DNA of 64,000 bases from Slackia sp. (GTDB lineage Bacteria; Actinomycetota; Coriobacteriia; Coriobacteriales; Eggerthellaceae): assembly GCA_030527325.1 (NCBI GenBank), contig JAUNBA010000008.1, positions 3,272 through 67,271 of the forward strand, given 5' to 3'. The position numbers and the translations under genes were made by a program. Positions within the stretch are counted from its first letter, which is position 1, and the number at the start of each line of letters is the position of its first letter. This document shows, piece by piece, positions 46,080 to 55,119 of the stretch. The notes under the pieces are model-generated. The model ran no database searches, was not told where the DNA came from, and saw nothing but the letters and a program-made list of their open reading frames with translations.

Positions 46080-46103
46080 ACGACGCGGACGCGTCGTTTT
46101 TTT
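46080..46103. promoter_or_regulatory. palindrome in the alaS leader
   Basis: ACGACGC and GCGTCGT flank GGAC, and TTTTTTT follows on the plus strand. On the minus strand it lies about 30-46 nt upstream of the alaS start and just downstream of a TATTAT -10 (46116-46121). AlaRS of E. coli is known to repress its own gene through a palindrome near the start site; this is a candidate for such a site, or an intrinsic terminator of antisense transcription. Confidence 0.4.
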
Positions 46104-46176
46104 CAGACAGCGCAAATAATAGCCAAAACCGCGCCGGATGGCTCGGCGTTAGGAGTTTGTTCGCAGCAATTACCGA

Positions 46177-47571
46177 TTAATCGTCGCGCGGCGCGGCGTG
46201 GCCCGCACCGCGCGAGACGTCGGAGTCCGCATCGGCGCACGACCCGTCATCCGCATCGGCGCGCGCCTCATCGCGCGAAGCGGCGCGGCGTGCGACGATC
46301 GCTTCGAGGCGCTCGCGCACAGACGATGCACGCCGCGGCGGAGCCACGGCGTCGGCCACCGCGTCGGGCAGGCCCGCATCGCCCTCGAGGCGCGTCGGCG
46401 TACCCCTGAAAAACACGCCGTCTTCGGCGACGACCTGGCGCCCCGTGCGCTTCTCGTAGTAAAAGACGAAGACCGACTTCGCCATGGCCACGCACGGAAT
46501 GGAAAGCAGCATGCCCGCGACGCTTCCCACAAGGCCCGCCATCGCGCCGCCCACGGCGCTGCCCGCGAACAGCGCCACGATGACGATGGCGGGATGCACG
46601 TCCACCGAATCGGCCATGATCTTCGGCGATATGAAGGTGTAGACGAACTGCTGGACCACGATGGTGTAGACCAACGCGATCACCGCCGCCCACGGATCGA
46701 CGAACAAGGCGACCACGGCCGCCACCGCGCCGCCGATCCAGGGCCCTACGACGGGAACGATGTTCATGACGCCGGTGATCAGGCCGAGCGCCGCCGCGTT
46801 GGGAATGCCGATGGCCCAAAAGCCCAAGCCGCATGCCGCCCCGATAAGAAAACACTGCACGAAGGTAGCCTTGAGGTAGCCGCCCATCACCCGCGTGAAG
46901 GTGAGATGCAGCATTTCCGCCTCCTGCCTGCGATGCGCGGGCACGAAACGGGCGGCCTCGCGGCCGATGGCGGGAAGTTCCATGAGGATCCAAAACGCCA
47001 CGACGAGCGCGAAGCCGATGACCATCAGGGAATTGGCGAGACCTGTGCCGAACCCGAGCACGCCGTCAGCCGAAAGGCGAGCCGTGGCCGACGCCCACGA
47101 CGTCAATGCCTCGGCGGCGGAATTCAGCCACTCGCGCACCGATTCGTTCTGCAAGACATCGGCATAGCGGCCGTACAGCCCGTTCGCCCAATCGACCACG
47201 GCCTGCGCGTAGCCCGGCAAGCCGGCAAGCATATCCGAGAACTGGTCGGCTATACCCGACACGGGGGAGAACATCACCGCGAGAAACGCGCCGAACACGA
47301 AGGCCGTCGCCGCATAGGCGATGGCCGTTCCCGCGGCGCGCGGGATTCCCAGCGATTCGAGCTTGGCGACAGGCGAGCGCAGGCACAACACGATGACGAC
47401 CGTCCACACCACGATGGCGACGGGCGTGGCAAGCAGGTTGAGGATGCTTCCCGCGACATACAGGACGGCGGCGACGCCGATCAGCATCCAGACCTGATAG
47501 CAATGGCGCCGCGCATCGTCGGTCCGATGCGCGGCGCGCGCGAGCGCTTCTTCGTCGTTGTTCGTCCGCAA
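46177..47571 (-). CDS. AI-2E family transporter-like permease
   Basis: A 464-aa protein of the PerM/AI-2E exporter family with about 8 helices. NLLATPVAIVVWTVVIVLCLRS is near the start, GVLGFGTGLANSL, GVMNIVPVVGPWIGG and a FISPKIMADSVDVHPAIVIVALFAGS block follow, and the tail (about 400-464) is long, polar and Arg/Asp-rich. Substrates differ between members and cannot be named. The start is TTG 47571, with AAGGAG 7 nt upstream and only 4 nt after the stop of the DUF948-like gene. Confidence 0.82.
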   Translation of the reverse strand: MRTNNDEEALARAAHRTDDARRHCYQVWMLIGVAAVLYVAGSILNLLATPVAIVVWTVVIVLCLRSPVAKLESLGIPRAAGTAIAYAATAFVFGAFLAVMFSPVSGIADQFSDMLAGLPGYAQAVVDWANGLYGRYADVLQNESVREWLNSAAEALTSWASATARLSADGVLGFGTGLANSLMVIGFALVVAFWILMELPAIGREAARFVPAHRRQEAEMLHLTFTRVMGGYLKATFVQCFLIGAACGLGFWAIGIPNAAALGLITGVMNIVPVVGPWIGGAVAAVVALFVDPWAAVIALVYTIVVQQFVYTFISPKIMADSVDVHPAIVIVALFAGSAVGGAMAGLVGSVAGMLLSIPCVAMAKSVFVFYYEKRTGRQVVAEDGVFFRGTPTRLEGDAGLPDAVADAVAPPRRASSVRERLEAIVARRAASRDEARADADDGSCADADSDVSRGAGHAAPRDD

Positions 47572-47575
47572 CCGC

Positions 47576-48178
47576 CTACTCCTTCGCAGCGCCGTAGGTG
47601 AAATACTGCTCGGCTTCGCGGTCGGCATCCGACGCGACGGCGCGGTCCTCATCGCCATGCGATGCCTGCGGCGCACGCGATGCGGATGTTTCCGAAGCCG
47701 CATCTTCGCCGGCGGCGACGTGCTCGGCCGCTTCGGCGGCGGCGGCGAGCGCCTCGGATTCCTGGGAGGCCTTGCGCGCGGCGAACACGTCACGCAGTTT
47801 TTCCGTGGCCGTGTTGACCAGCTTCAACGGCGTATTGGCCACCGTATCGACGGCGCTTGCCGCGCTGGCGGTCGTTTCGGTGATGCGGTTGACGTTTTCG
47901 AGAATGCCGTCAAGGCGCATGATTTCGAGATTGGCCGCATCGACCGCCAGCGAAACGCGCTCGACCAAAGGATCGACCTTATCGACGGCGGGCTTCAGGC
48001 TTTCGGTCATGGCGCGCGCGTCTTCGACCAACGGCGTCACCTGCGCGCGCATGGCTTCGACCGCTTCGGCGGTGCGACGCAGGAACTTGACTGCCTCGAC
48101 GATCAACCATGCGAGCAGCACGCCGACGACGATAAAGACGATCGGCAGCACGATATCGGATAAAACGGTCATATCCAT
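47576..48178 (-). CDS. DUF948-like membrane-anchored coiled-coil protein
   Basis: A 200-aa protein with one N-terminal helix (about 8-30), a long amphipathic coiled-coil region (about 33-135, with AMTESLKPAVDKVDPLVERVSLAVD) and an acidic Ala/Ser/Glu-rich tail. The plan fits DUF948/YtxG-like envelope proteins of unknown role. It starts ATG 48178 with AAGGGAG upstream and is followed immediately by the permease gene. Confidence 0.7.
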   Translation of the reverse strand: MDMTVLSDIVLPIVFIVVGVLLAWLIVEAVKFLRRTAEAVEAMRAQVTPLVEDARAMTESLKPAVDKVDPLVERVSLAVDAANLEIMRLDGILENVNRITETTASAASAVDTVANTPLKLVNTATEKLRDVFAARKASQESEALAAAAEAAEHVAAGEDAASETSASRAPQASHGDEDRAVASDADREAEQYFTYGAAKE

Positions 48179-48225
48179 GATTTCATCTCCCTTGATTCGA
48201 CGGAGCGATTCGCATCAGCAGTGTA

Positions 48226-49563
48226 TCACTGATGGCTGCGGCCCCTATCTCGACGAACGGCATCCACACGATAGGATTCCCAGCCGTTTTCGCTGGGATG
48301 ATAGAAGCAGCCCCGCTCAAGACCTTCGGGCAGATACCGCTGATCGACCCAGTGCCCCGGATAATCGTGCGGATAGCGATAGACGCCGTAGCCCTCCGAG
48401 CCTGGACGGTGACGGTCGCGCAAATACGGAGGCACATCGCGACGCGGCCCGTTTCTCACCTCGGCCAGCGCCGCGTCGATGCCGGCCTCGGCGGCATTGC
48501 TCTTCGGCGCCAGCGCCATATACGTCACGGCCTGCGCGAGGTTGATGCGGCATTCGGGCAGCCCGATCACCTCGACCGCGCGAAACGCCGCCTCGGCCAC
48601 GAGCAGCGCCTGCGGATCGGCGTTGCCGATATCCTCGCTTGCGAGGATGAAAATGCGCCGCGCGATGAATTTCGGGTCCTCCCCTCCGTCGATCATACGG
48701 GCGAGCCAATACAGCGCCGCATCGGGATCGCTCCCGCGCATCGATTTGATGAACGCGCTGATCACGTCGTAGTGCATGTCTTTGTTCTTATCGTAAGGAA
48801 GGCTGCGATGCGGCGTGGCCGCTTCGACCGAGGCGGCCGATATGGCGATGCGCCCGGAGGAGCTCTTCCCATCGGCGCGGCTTTTGTCGGAAGCGAGCTG
48901 CGAGGCCAGCTCCAGCGTGGTGAGCGCGCTGCGGGCATCGCCGCCCGAAAGGTTGACGATGGCGGCCAGCGCATCGTCGTCGAGCGAGAAGACCCCTTTC
49001 AGACCGCGCTCGTCTTCGAGCGCGCGGCGCACGACGGCTTCGATATCGCCATCGGCGAGCGCTTTGAGCTCGATGACGCGCGAGCGCGAGATGAGGGCCG
49101 AGTTCACTTCGAAATACGGATTTTCGGTCGTGGCGCCGATCAGGATGACCGTCCTGTTTTCCACGGCGTGCAGCAGCGCGTCTTGCTGGCTGCGGCTGAA
49201 ACGATGGATTTCGTCCACGAATAGAATCGTGCGGCCGCCGCCGAGGACGAGGCGCTTTTCGGCAGCGCTTATCTCGCGGCGCAGATCGGCCACCGTGCCG
49301 CCGATGGCCGACACCTCGACGAAGACGGCGCGCGTGCATTCGGCGACGATATGCGCGATGCTCGTTTTGCCCGTTCCCGCCGGCCCGAACAGGATGATCG
49401 ACGACAACGCGTCAGCGCGGATCGCCGCGGCAAGCCAACTGTCGGAGCCGAGCGCCTCTTGCTGCCCTTCCAGCTCGTCGAGCGTGCGCGGACGCATGCG
49501 CACGGCGAGCGGCGCGGCCGCCATCTTGGCCGCATTATCCATTTCCGTGAACAAGGTATCCAT
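48226..49563 (-). CDS. rarA: replication-associated recombination protein RarA
   Basis: A 445-aa AAA+ ATPase of the MgsA/RarA/WRNIP1 family acting at stalled forks. Walker A is FGPAGTGKTS near 57-66, Walker B FVDEIHRFS near 116, sensor 1 IGATTENP near 142 and the arginine finger ISRSRVIEL. The C-terminal oligomerisation region (AFIKSMRGSDPDAALYWLARMI, ASEDIGNADP) is intact. The start is ATG 49563 (MDTLFTEMD) with AAAGGCGAG upstream, preferred to GTG 49572. It shares the neighbourhood of the 6S RNA, as in Bacillus. Confidence 0.93.
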   Translation of the reverse strand: MDTLFTEMDNAAKMAAAPLAVRMRPRTLDELEGQQEALGSDSWLAAAIRADALSSIILFGPAGTGKTSIAHIVAECTRAVFVEVSAIGGTVADLRREISAAEKRLVLGGGRTILFVDEIHRFSRSQQDALLHAVENRTVILIGATTENPYFEVNSALISRSRVIELKALADGDIEAVVRRALEDERGLKGVFSLDDDALAAIVNLSGGDARSALTTLELASQLASDKSRADGKSSSGRIAISAASVEAATPHRSLPYDKNKDMHYDVISAFIKSMRGSDPDAALYWLARMIDGGEDPKFIARRIFILASEDIGNADPQALLVAEAAFRAVEVIGLPECRINLAQAVTYMALAPKSNAAEAGIDAALAEVRNGPRRDVPPYLRDRHRPGSEGYGVYRYPHDYPGHWVDQRYLPEGLERGCFYHPSENGWESYRVDAVRRDRGRSHQ

Positions 49564-49646
49564 CGCAAGCACTCGCCTTTCGCGTTTCCGGGCCGTATCG
49601 TCGCCCTATTATATAAGAACGTATGTTCGATTCAAGCGTCGAGCGG

Positions 49647-51323
49647 TCAGCGGCCTTTGCGTATCTTGCAAATGATGTAGACGCTCAGGCCCGCCGCCCC
49701 CATATAACCGAGAAAGCCCACGATGGGCACGCCGAACAGCTGCGGCTGCATGCCTGCGGCGTAGATGGTCGACGAGCCCACGAACAGCCCCGCCGTGATG
49801 ATCGCCAGACTGAGCCTATCGACGATGAAGCCGAGCTTTTCCATGGGCTGGTTGGCCTCCGTCAGATCGAAGCCCAACTTGAGCCTGCCTTTTTCGGCCA
49901 TGTCGAGCACGTCGGCCACGCGCCCCGGAAGCTCGGCGGCCTTGTCGACGGCCGCGACGGCCGCCATGGCGCGCGCCTCGACTTCCTTGACGGGGTCGAA
50001 ACGCCTGACGCCGCGGTCTTTGATATAACGCTCGACCACCTTGAGGATGCTGATTTCCGGCGTGAGCGACAACAGCGTGCCTTGCAGCGAGGCCAGCCCG
50101 CGCACCAGCATGACGAAGCTGCGCGGCATGATGACGTTCGCCGTATCGAGGATGGCCATGACGTCGTTGAGCAGCTGGGCGATGTCCATCGAGTCGGCGT
50201 CTTCGGCCGCATAGCGGTTCACCAGCACGCTGAGATCTTGCAGCAGCCGACCGTAATCGAGCTTCTTGCCGGGCGCATCGGCCACGCGGCCCCATTCGAT
50301 GAAGAGGTCGGTCAACGCATGGCTGTCCTTGAACACCATGGCCTTCATCATGTCGAAGAACAGCCCGCGCTCATGAGGCGAAAGCTCGCCCATCATGCCG
50401 CAATCGATCCACACCACCTCGCCGCGATCGGTTTTGCCCGAAGCCCGCTCCTGATCGGAAATCGCCGGGCGCACGATGATGTTCGCCGCATGCGGGTCGG
50501 CGTGGAAAAACCCGTTGTCGACCATCTGGCGCATATAGGATCCGGCGATGCGATCCCCTATATCGCGCAGGTCGTAGCCCGCCTGCTCCAGCTCGTCGAC
50601 ATGTTCGAGCGATATGCCTTCGACGAATTCCATCACGAGGACGGTTTCGCCTGAATAGGCGGGATACACCGCCGGGCAGGCAACGCCGCGCTCGCCGCGC
50701 AGGCCCCGGGCGAAGCGCTCGAGATTGGCGCGCTCCACGGTGAAATCGATTTCCTCGCGCACCGTGCGGTCGAATTCGTCGATGACGGTGGCAAGATCGA
50801 CGCCCGCGATCACCGACGAACCGGCCAGATTGAGCACGTCCGCCGCGCGGCGCATAAGCTGGATGTCGCGCTGCATATCCTGCTTCACGTGGTCGCGGCG
50901 GATCTTGACCGCCACCGCCGCGCCGTCTTCGGCCAGCTGCGCCTTGTACACCTGGGCGATGGACGCCGAGCCGAGCGGCACGGTGTCGATGGCGGAGAAC
51001 ACCTGGTCGCACGAATCGCCGTACAAGGCCCGCAGGCGGCCTTGCACCTGGGAAAACGGCTCGGGCGTCGTGGCGCTGCGCAACGATTGGAGCGCGTCGC
51101 AATACGGTTGGGGCAGCATGTCGGAACGCGACGAAAGGATCTGGCCGAGCTTGATGAACGTCGGTCCGAGCTCCTCGAGGAGGGCGACGAGCCGCTCGGG
51201 CGTCAAGCCGCGCGCGGCATCGGTGCGCTTGAACGCCTTCACGATCTCGCGCAAGCGCGCCGCCGAAGTGGTGTCGCTCAAGCCGTCGCGCACGAGCTTG
51301 ACCACGTCTTTCGCATGAGCCAT
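49647..51323 (-). CDS. ABC1/UbiB-family kinase-like protein
   Basis: A 558-aa protein of the UbiB/ABC1 family with two C-terminal helices (about 505-550). The KxGQ-type LGPTFIKLGQILSSRSD near 50, PLGSASIAQVYKAQL (the Ala-rich loop), a VAVKIRRDHV Lys, EEIDFTVERAN and NGFFHADPHAANI with WIDCGMMG (DFG-like) are present. In other bacteria UbiB supports quinone synthesis; in a menaquinone-using Coriobacterium it may act on isoprenoid lipids. The start is ATG 51323 with AAGGGGGAGG upstream. Confidence 0.88.
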   Translation of the reverse strand: MAHAKDVVKLVRDGLSDTTSAARLREIVKAFKRTDAARGLTPERLVALLEELGPTFIKLGQILSSRSDMLPQPYCDALQSLRSATTPEPFSQVQGRLRALYGDSCDQVFSAIDTVPLGSASIAQVYKAQLAEDGAAVAVKIRRDHVKQDMQRDIQLMRRAADVLNLAGSSVIAGVDLATVIDEFDRTVREEIDFTVERANLERFARGLRGERGVACPAVYPAYSGETVLVMEFVEGISLEHVDELEQAGYDLRDIGDRIAGSYMRQMVDNGFFHADPHAANIIVRPAISDQERASGKTDRGEVVWIDCGMMGELSPHERGLFFDMMKAMVFKDSHALTDLFIEWGRVADAPGKKLDYGRLLQDLSVLVNRYAAEDADSMDIAQLLNDVMAILDTANVIMPRSFVMLVRGLASLQGTLLSLTPEISILKVVERYIKDRGVRRFDPVKEVEARAMAAVAAVDKAAELPGRVADVLDMAEKGRLKLGFDLTEANQPMEKLGFIVDRLSLAIITAGLFVGSSTIYAAGMQPQLFGVPIVGFLGYMGAAGLSVYIICKIRKGR

Positions 51324-51549
51324 GCCTCCCCCTTCCGCCCTGCGACGATGCATGGATGCCGTCATTGTATCGCAGCGCGAAGCGCGTCCGGAAAGGCCCG
51401 GCATCCGGCACCGCTTTGTAACGCGCGGCAGACGAACGGCGCCGCGCGGTCGCAGCATGCGACGATACGACGCGGCGCGCGCAGCTTCGCCGTTCGTTTT
51501 TTCGTGTCAAGGGGTATCTTTCGCACGAAGCTCGTATATACTCGAGGCA
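51324..51549. other. gap upstream of the 6S RNA candidate
   Basis: No gene is seen. It should hold the minus-strand promoter of the UbiB-like gene (a TACAAT-like -10 lies near 51366) and the plus-strand promoter of the RNA: TATACT at about 51537-51542, with no good -35 consensus. Confidence 0.35.
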
Positions 51550-51720
51550 AGCCTTGCTTCCGAAGCCGTCTTTTGCGATGGACCGATGCTTTTTCTCAGG
51601 GAGCTCTAGATTACGCGTGAATACAGGGATTCGCGTCCGTCGACACGAAAGCTTTGCAGCGCGTTGCGAGCACCCACCTTGTTCAGGTGGGTTCATCCTT
51701 AGGCCGGGGGCGAGGCTTTT
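51550..51720 (+). ncRNA. ssrS: candidate 6S RNA
   Basis: A roughly 165-nt RNA with 6S-like form. The 5' end GCCTTGCTTCCG pairs with the 3' end CGGGGGCGAGGC (12 pairs with three G-U), closing a long rod with an internal bubble and an inner stem-loop CACCCACCT/AGGTGGGTT; TTTTTT follows the closing stem as a terminator. A -10 TATACT lies 8 nt upstream of the predicted start. It is near rarA, where the 6S gene lies in Bacillus. 6S RNA binds the housekeeping RNA polymerase. I cannot confirm the family without a covariance search. Confidence 0.62.
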
Positions 51721-51751
51721 TTGCGCCCACAATCCGAAACCCTTACAACGC

Positions 51752-51820
51752 GAAGGCCGCCGCCTCGCGCCGCCGAGCACCATCGCTCGACTGCGCGCAG
51801 GCAGCGGCCTTCTTCTTTTC
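51752..51820 (+). terminator. second terminator-like hairpin after the 6S candidate
   Basis: GAAGGCCGC (51752-51760) and GCGGCCTTC (51804-51812) pair across 43 nt and are followed by TTCTTTTC. It could be a back-up terminator or the end of a second short RNA (about 51720-51820). On the other strand the TTCG-loop stem GCCCGC/GCGGGC (51832-51847) lies just after the flavin reductase stop. Confidence 0.4.
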
Positions 51821-51867
51821 AAGGAGGGGAAGCCCGCCGAAGCGGGCATGGCGACAAGCGAGGCGCG

Positions 51868-53382
51868 CTATTCGGCGGTCTGCTCGGAAGCGGCGTTGCG
51901 CCCGGCGATGCGGCCCGCGGTCATGGCCGTCAGAACCGTCCAGCCCGCCGCGCAGTTCCACTCGCAGGTCTCGCCTGCGGCGTACAGGCCAGGGATCGGC
52001 TGCTGCATGGCGCCCTTGTCGGCGGGGCTCTTCATACGCAGCACGCGCGATTCGACGTCGATCTTGATACCGCCCAAGGAGACCGTCGTCATCGAAGTGA
52101 TGGGGGCCACGTAGAACGGAGCCTTCAGGGGAATCAGGAATTCCGCAGGACGTCCGCACTCGTCGTCGCGGCCCGCTGCGCATGCCGCGTTGTAAGCGTC
52201 GACGGTCGCCTTGACCGCCGCGGGATCCAGCCCCGCCAGCGTCGCGGCCTCTTCCACCGTGTCGGCGCTTTGCCACTGCATGGGCATCTTCTGCGCGAGC
52301 GCCTCGAGCTCGGGCGTCGTGCCGACGAACGCCACCGGCTGCGCGCCGCCCTGGGCGTTCTGCTTACGCAGGATGGCGTTATGGCCGAGCGGGCTTTCGA
52401 ACGGCGTCGACTCGTCGAAGAAGCGCTTGCCGTCGGCGTCGAGCCAGATCTCGTGCAGACGGAACGCGTAGTTCAGGTTCACGGGCGATTTCGTCTCCAG
52501 GCCCGCCAGCGAGCTTACCAACGGCAGACGGTCGGCCTTGCAGATGTGGGCGCCATGCTCCATGGCCATCAGAATGCCGTCGCCCGTCAGATTCGGATCG
52601 GCGCGCGCCATAAGGCCTGCGCTTTCGCCGTTGAACGCCGTCAGCGCTTCGGAGCTTCCGGCGAAGCCGCCCGTCGCCACCACGACGCCCTTGTTGGCCT
52701 TCACCGCCAGCTCGTCGCTGCCCTTGGAGGCCACCACGCCGATAATGCGGCCGGACTCGTCGGCCACGAGCCTGACTGCGGGGGTGCCGGTGTACGTCTT
52801 CACGCCTGCGGATGCGGCGACCTTGGCCAGGACGTCCATCATGGCCGCGCCCTTGCCCACCACCTGATGGATAGCGGGAAGCTCGGTATAGCCGAAGCGC
52901 GGGCCCACCTCGGGCTCGAACTCGACGCCCAGATCCTCGAGCCAGTCGACCGTCTCGCCGCACTTATCGGCGTTCAGGCGCGCGACCTCCATATCGAAGG
53001 CGCCGTACCACTCGGGATTGCCCGTGAACCACTCGAACACCTCGTCGGCGGTCACCTCGACGCCCGCGGCCTTCTGCAAACGCGTGCCCCAGCCGCCCAG
53101 AATGCCGTCGCACAGCGCGGAGTCGCCGCCGGTCTTTTCGGCCTTCTCGAGCACGAGAACGCTCGCGCCGTTATCCGCGGCCTCGATCGCGGCGGCATAG
53201 CCGCCCGCGCCCGCGCCGATGACGACCACGTCGTATTCCTCGGACCACGACGTCTCCTTCGACGAAGAGCCCTGCGAGGGCGCGCATCCGCCGAGCATGG
53301 AAGCCGCGGCGACACCCGCCGTGCCAAGCAGTGCGGCGCCCAAAAATCCCCTGCGGCTGACCGTATCCTGCATCTGTCCCAT
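51868..53382 (-). CDS. Tat-exported FAD-dependent reductase (flavocytochrome c/fumarate reductase-like)
   Basis: A 504-aa exported flavoprotein. The Tat signal SRRGFLGAALLGTAGVAAA (9-27) ends in a lipobox LGGC, so it is probably a lipoprotein outside the membrane. The FAD fold is VVVIGAGAGGYAAAIEAADNG near 50 with LEKAEKTGGDS; substrate-domain and FAD-closing blocks are GGFAGSSEAL, SLGGIKID and GLYAAGETCEWNCAAGWTVLTAMTAGRIAG. No heme motif (CxxCH) is present, so electrons must come from a partner. Eggerthellaceae carry many such reductases for diet- and host-derived acceptors. The start ATG at 53382 has AAGGGAGG 6 nt upstream. Confidence 0.88.
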   Translation of the reverse strand: MGQMQDTVSRRGFLGAALLGTAGVAAASMLGGCAPSQGSSSKETSWSEEYDVVVIGAGAGGYAAAIEAADNGASVLVLEKAEKTGGDSALCDGILGGWGTRLQKAAGVEVTADEVFEWFTGNPEWYGAFDMEVARLNADKCGETVDWLEDLGVEFEPEVGPRFGYTELPAIHQVVGKGAAMMDVLAKVAASAGVKTYTGTPAVRLVADESGRIIGVVASKGSDELAVKANKGVVVATGGFAGSSEALTAFNGESAGLMARADPNLTGDGILMAMEHGAHICKADRLPLVSSLAGLETKSPVNLNYAFRLHEIWLDADGKRFFDESTPFESPLGHNAILRKQNAQGGAQPVAFVGTTPELEALAQKMPMQWQSADTVEEAATLAGLDPAAVKATVDAYNAACAAGRDDECGRPAEFLIPLKAPFYVAPITSMTTVSLGGIKIDVESRVLRMKSPADKGAMQQPIPGLYAAGETCEWNCAAGWTVLTAMTAGRIAGRNAASEQTAE

Positions 53383-53641
53383 AATTCCTCCCTTGACGAC
53401 ATGCCGCTTCGTGCGGCCTTTCGACCCATTGTCCAAGCGTTCGGAAGAAACTGTCAATATCGCAGTAATCGATAGTTGTGCGCGCTATACTCGCAGATAT
53501 CTGCATCGAACATCATGCCTGGTAAACGAAGCGCCTTACGCCGCCGCCACGGCGTGGCGCACATCAGGCGCACGCTTGCGAGAACAACTATCGTTTTTCG
53601 ATAGTTCGCCCGCCGCCGAAACCGATCGCAAAGGACCGACC
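53383..53641. promoter_or_regulatory. divergent promoter/operator of flavin reductase and Fic-like regulator
   Basis: On the minus strand TTGACA (53452-53457), 18 nt and GACAAT (53428-53433) form a promoter for the reductase. CGATAGTT occurs at 53470-53477 and as an inverted pair AACTATCG-TTTTT-CGATAGTT at 53586-53606, and a perfect palindrome GCAGATATCTGC lies at 53493-53504. These are candidate operators for the divergent regulator. Confidence 0.6.
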
Positions 53642-54943
53642 ATGGACGTTTTTGACACCCGCACCGTCGACGCCTTCGTCGAGCTGATGCGCGACGACGC
53701 CTTCGTCGCCATGCGCAGGGCCGCAAGCGAGGCGCCTTTGGCCTACGACGAGTTCACGCGCCTGCCCAAGCCGCACGGCATCTCGTACGGCCAGGCATGG
53801 CGGCTTTTGTGCGCGTTGCGCCGCCAGCTCGCCGTCACCATCCCCCTGCTCGACGATCAGGGGCGCAAGGGCTGGTACACGCCGACCAAGTCGATCGCCG
53901 AAAACCTCGCCGCGCTCGACCGCAAATGCCGCGCCGGGTCGGTGCTGCACAACGCCATCGTCTCGCGCAACAGCACCTACTTCCTTTTGGAAAGCGCCAT
54001 CGACGACGCCATCGAAGCCATCAGAGGAGACGGCCTGCGCATCGGGCACGAACGCGCCCGCGAACTCATCTTGGAGGAGCGCGCGCCCGAGACCCCCGAA
54101 GAACGCCTGGTCGTCAACGCGCGACGGGCGATGCGCGCACTGGATTCCTACGATGCGCAGCCATGCACGCCCGCGACCCTCAGGGCGATCCATGCCGCCG
54201 TGGCCGACGGCATGGACCCCCAAAGCAGCCCCTCGATTCCCGAGCGGCCCGTGCACTGGAAGCACAAAGAACGCAGCGACGAGGAAACCCTCGCGCTCAT
54301 CGCACGCATCATCGACGGCGAAGGGGTCGACCGGCGCGAACACCCCCTCATCCTCGCCCAAGGGGTGCGCCACCTGTTCATGGCCGCGCTGCCGCTGCCG
54401 TCGTGGAACGGCACCGTATCGGCCGTCGCCATGAAGCTGCTGTACCGCAAAGCGGGGCTCCCCGTGCTGGCCTACGTCCCGCTCATGAAAGCGCAGCGCG
54501 ACTGGATGAGCGGCGCATGGCGGCCCGACGGATGCCGCGCGCCCGAAGCCTGCGAAGACCTCATCGACGGCGAGGTTGATTTCACGCCCTACGTGGACGT
54601 CTACAGCAAGCTCGCCTGCCTCGAGTTGGCCGAGATGGAACGGGAATTCAACCGGATGGTGCAGCGCGACGCGCGCTTGTCCGAGGAGCTGCGCGGCACG
54701 ATCGACATCAACCACCGCCAGCGCATGCTGCTGCAGCAGGCCCTCAACAACCCGGACGCCGTATTCCGGGTCGAAACGCACCGCGCCATGTGCAATATCG
54801 CCTACGCCACCGCACGCGCCGACCTGCTCGGCCTGGCCGAACTGGGCTTTCTCAAACGGACGCGCGCCGGGCACGCCTTCGAGTTCACCGCGACGGGCGA
54901 CCTGCGCCGCTCGCTCGATGCGTTTTTGCACGAAGAAGGCTGA
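53642..54943 (+). CDS. degenerate Fic-domain regulator with C-terminal winged helix
   Basis: A 433-aa protein. The middle (about 125-290) follows the Fic fold: LRAIHAAVADGM, then ILAQGVRHLFMAALPLPSWNGTVSAVAMKLLYRKAG where HPFxDGNGR is expected. The catalytic His and most of the loop are lost, leaving WNG, so it should not AMPylate. The C terminus (about 385-425, ARADLLGLAELGFLKRT) resembles a winged helix. It is divergent from the flavin reductase, with palindromes between, so it is likely its repressor or activator. The start ATG at 53642 has AAAGGA upstream. Confidence 0.62.
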   Translation: MDVFDTRTVDAFVELMRDDAFVAMRRAASEAPLAYDEFTRLPKPHGISYGQAWRLLCALRRQLAVTIPLLDDQGRKGWYTPTKSIAENLAALDRKCRAGSVLHNAIVSRNSTYFLLESAIDDAIEAIRGDGLRIGHERARELILEERAPETPEERLVVNARRAMRALDSYDAQPCTPATLRAIHAAVADGMDPQSSPSIPERPVHWKHKERSDEETLALIARIIDGEGVDRREHPLILAQGVRHLFMAALPLPSWNGTVSAVAMKLLYRKAGLPVLAYVPLMKAQRDWMSGAWRPDGCRAPEACEDLIDGEVDFTPYVDVYSKLACLELAEMEREFNRMVQRDARLSEELRGTIDINHRQRMLLQQALNNPDAVFRVETHRAMCNIAYATARADLLGLAELGFLKRTRAGHAFEFTATGDLRRSLDAFLHEEG

Positions 54944-55058
54944 TCCGTTGCGCCGTTTTCGCAGGTTCGACCCGTTTTTCCCCGGCGCGCGAAGCGTTTG
55001 GGTGTAGAATGCGTTTCCATCATTTCTTCCCACCAATCTTCGACGCAGCGAAACGCAC

Positions 55059-55102
55059 GCCTCCCGCCGGAGGCGCGGCTCGTGCGCGCCGTTTTACGAG
55101 CC
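55059..55102 (+). repeat. two stem-loops in the GNAT leader
   Basis: GCCTCC-CGCC-GGAGGC (55059-55074) and GGCTCGT/ACGAGCC (55077-55083/55096-55102) lie between a TAGAAT-type -10 near 55005 and the ribosome site at 55108. They may end read-through from the regulator gene or shape translation. Confidence 0.35.
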
Positions 55103-55119
55103 TTTCCGAAAGGAGCACG

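Noticed and set aside
51550..51720. SRP RNA, tmRNA or RNase P RNA instead of 6S
   Set aside because: No SRP Alu/S-domain GGAA tetraloop pattern, no tRNA-like ends, and no RNase P GAGGAAAGUCC-type core is seen.
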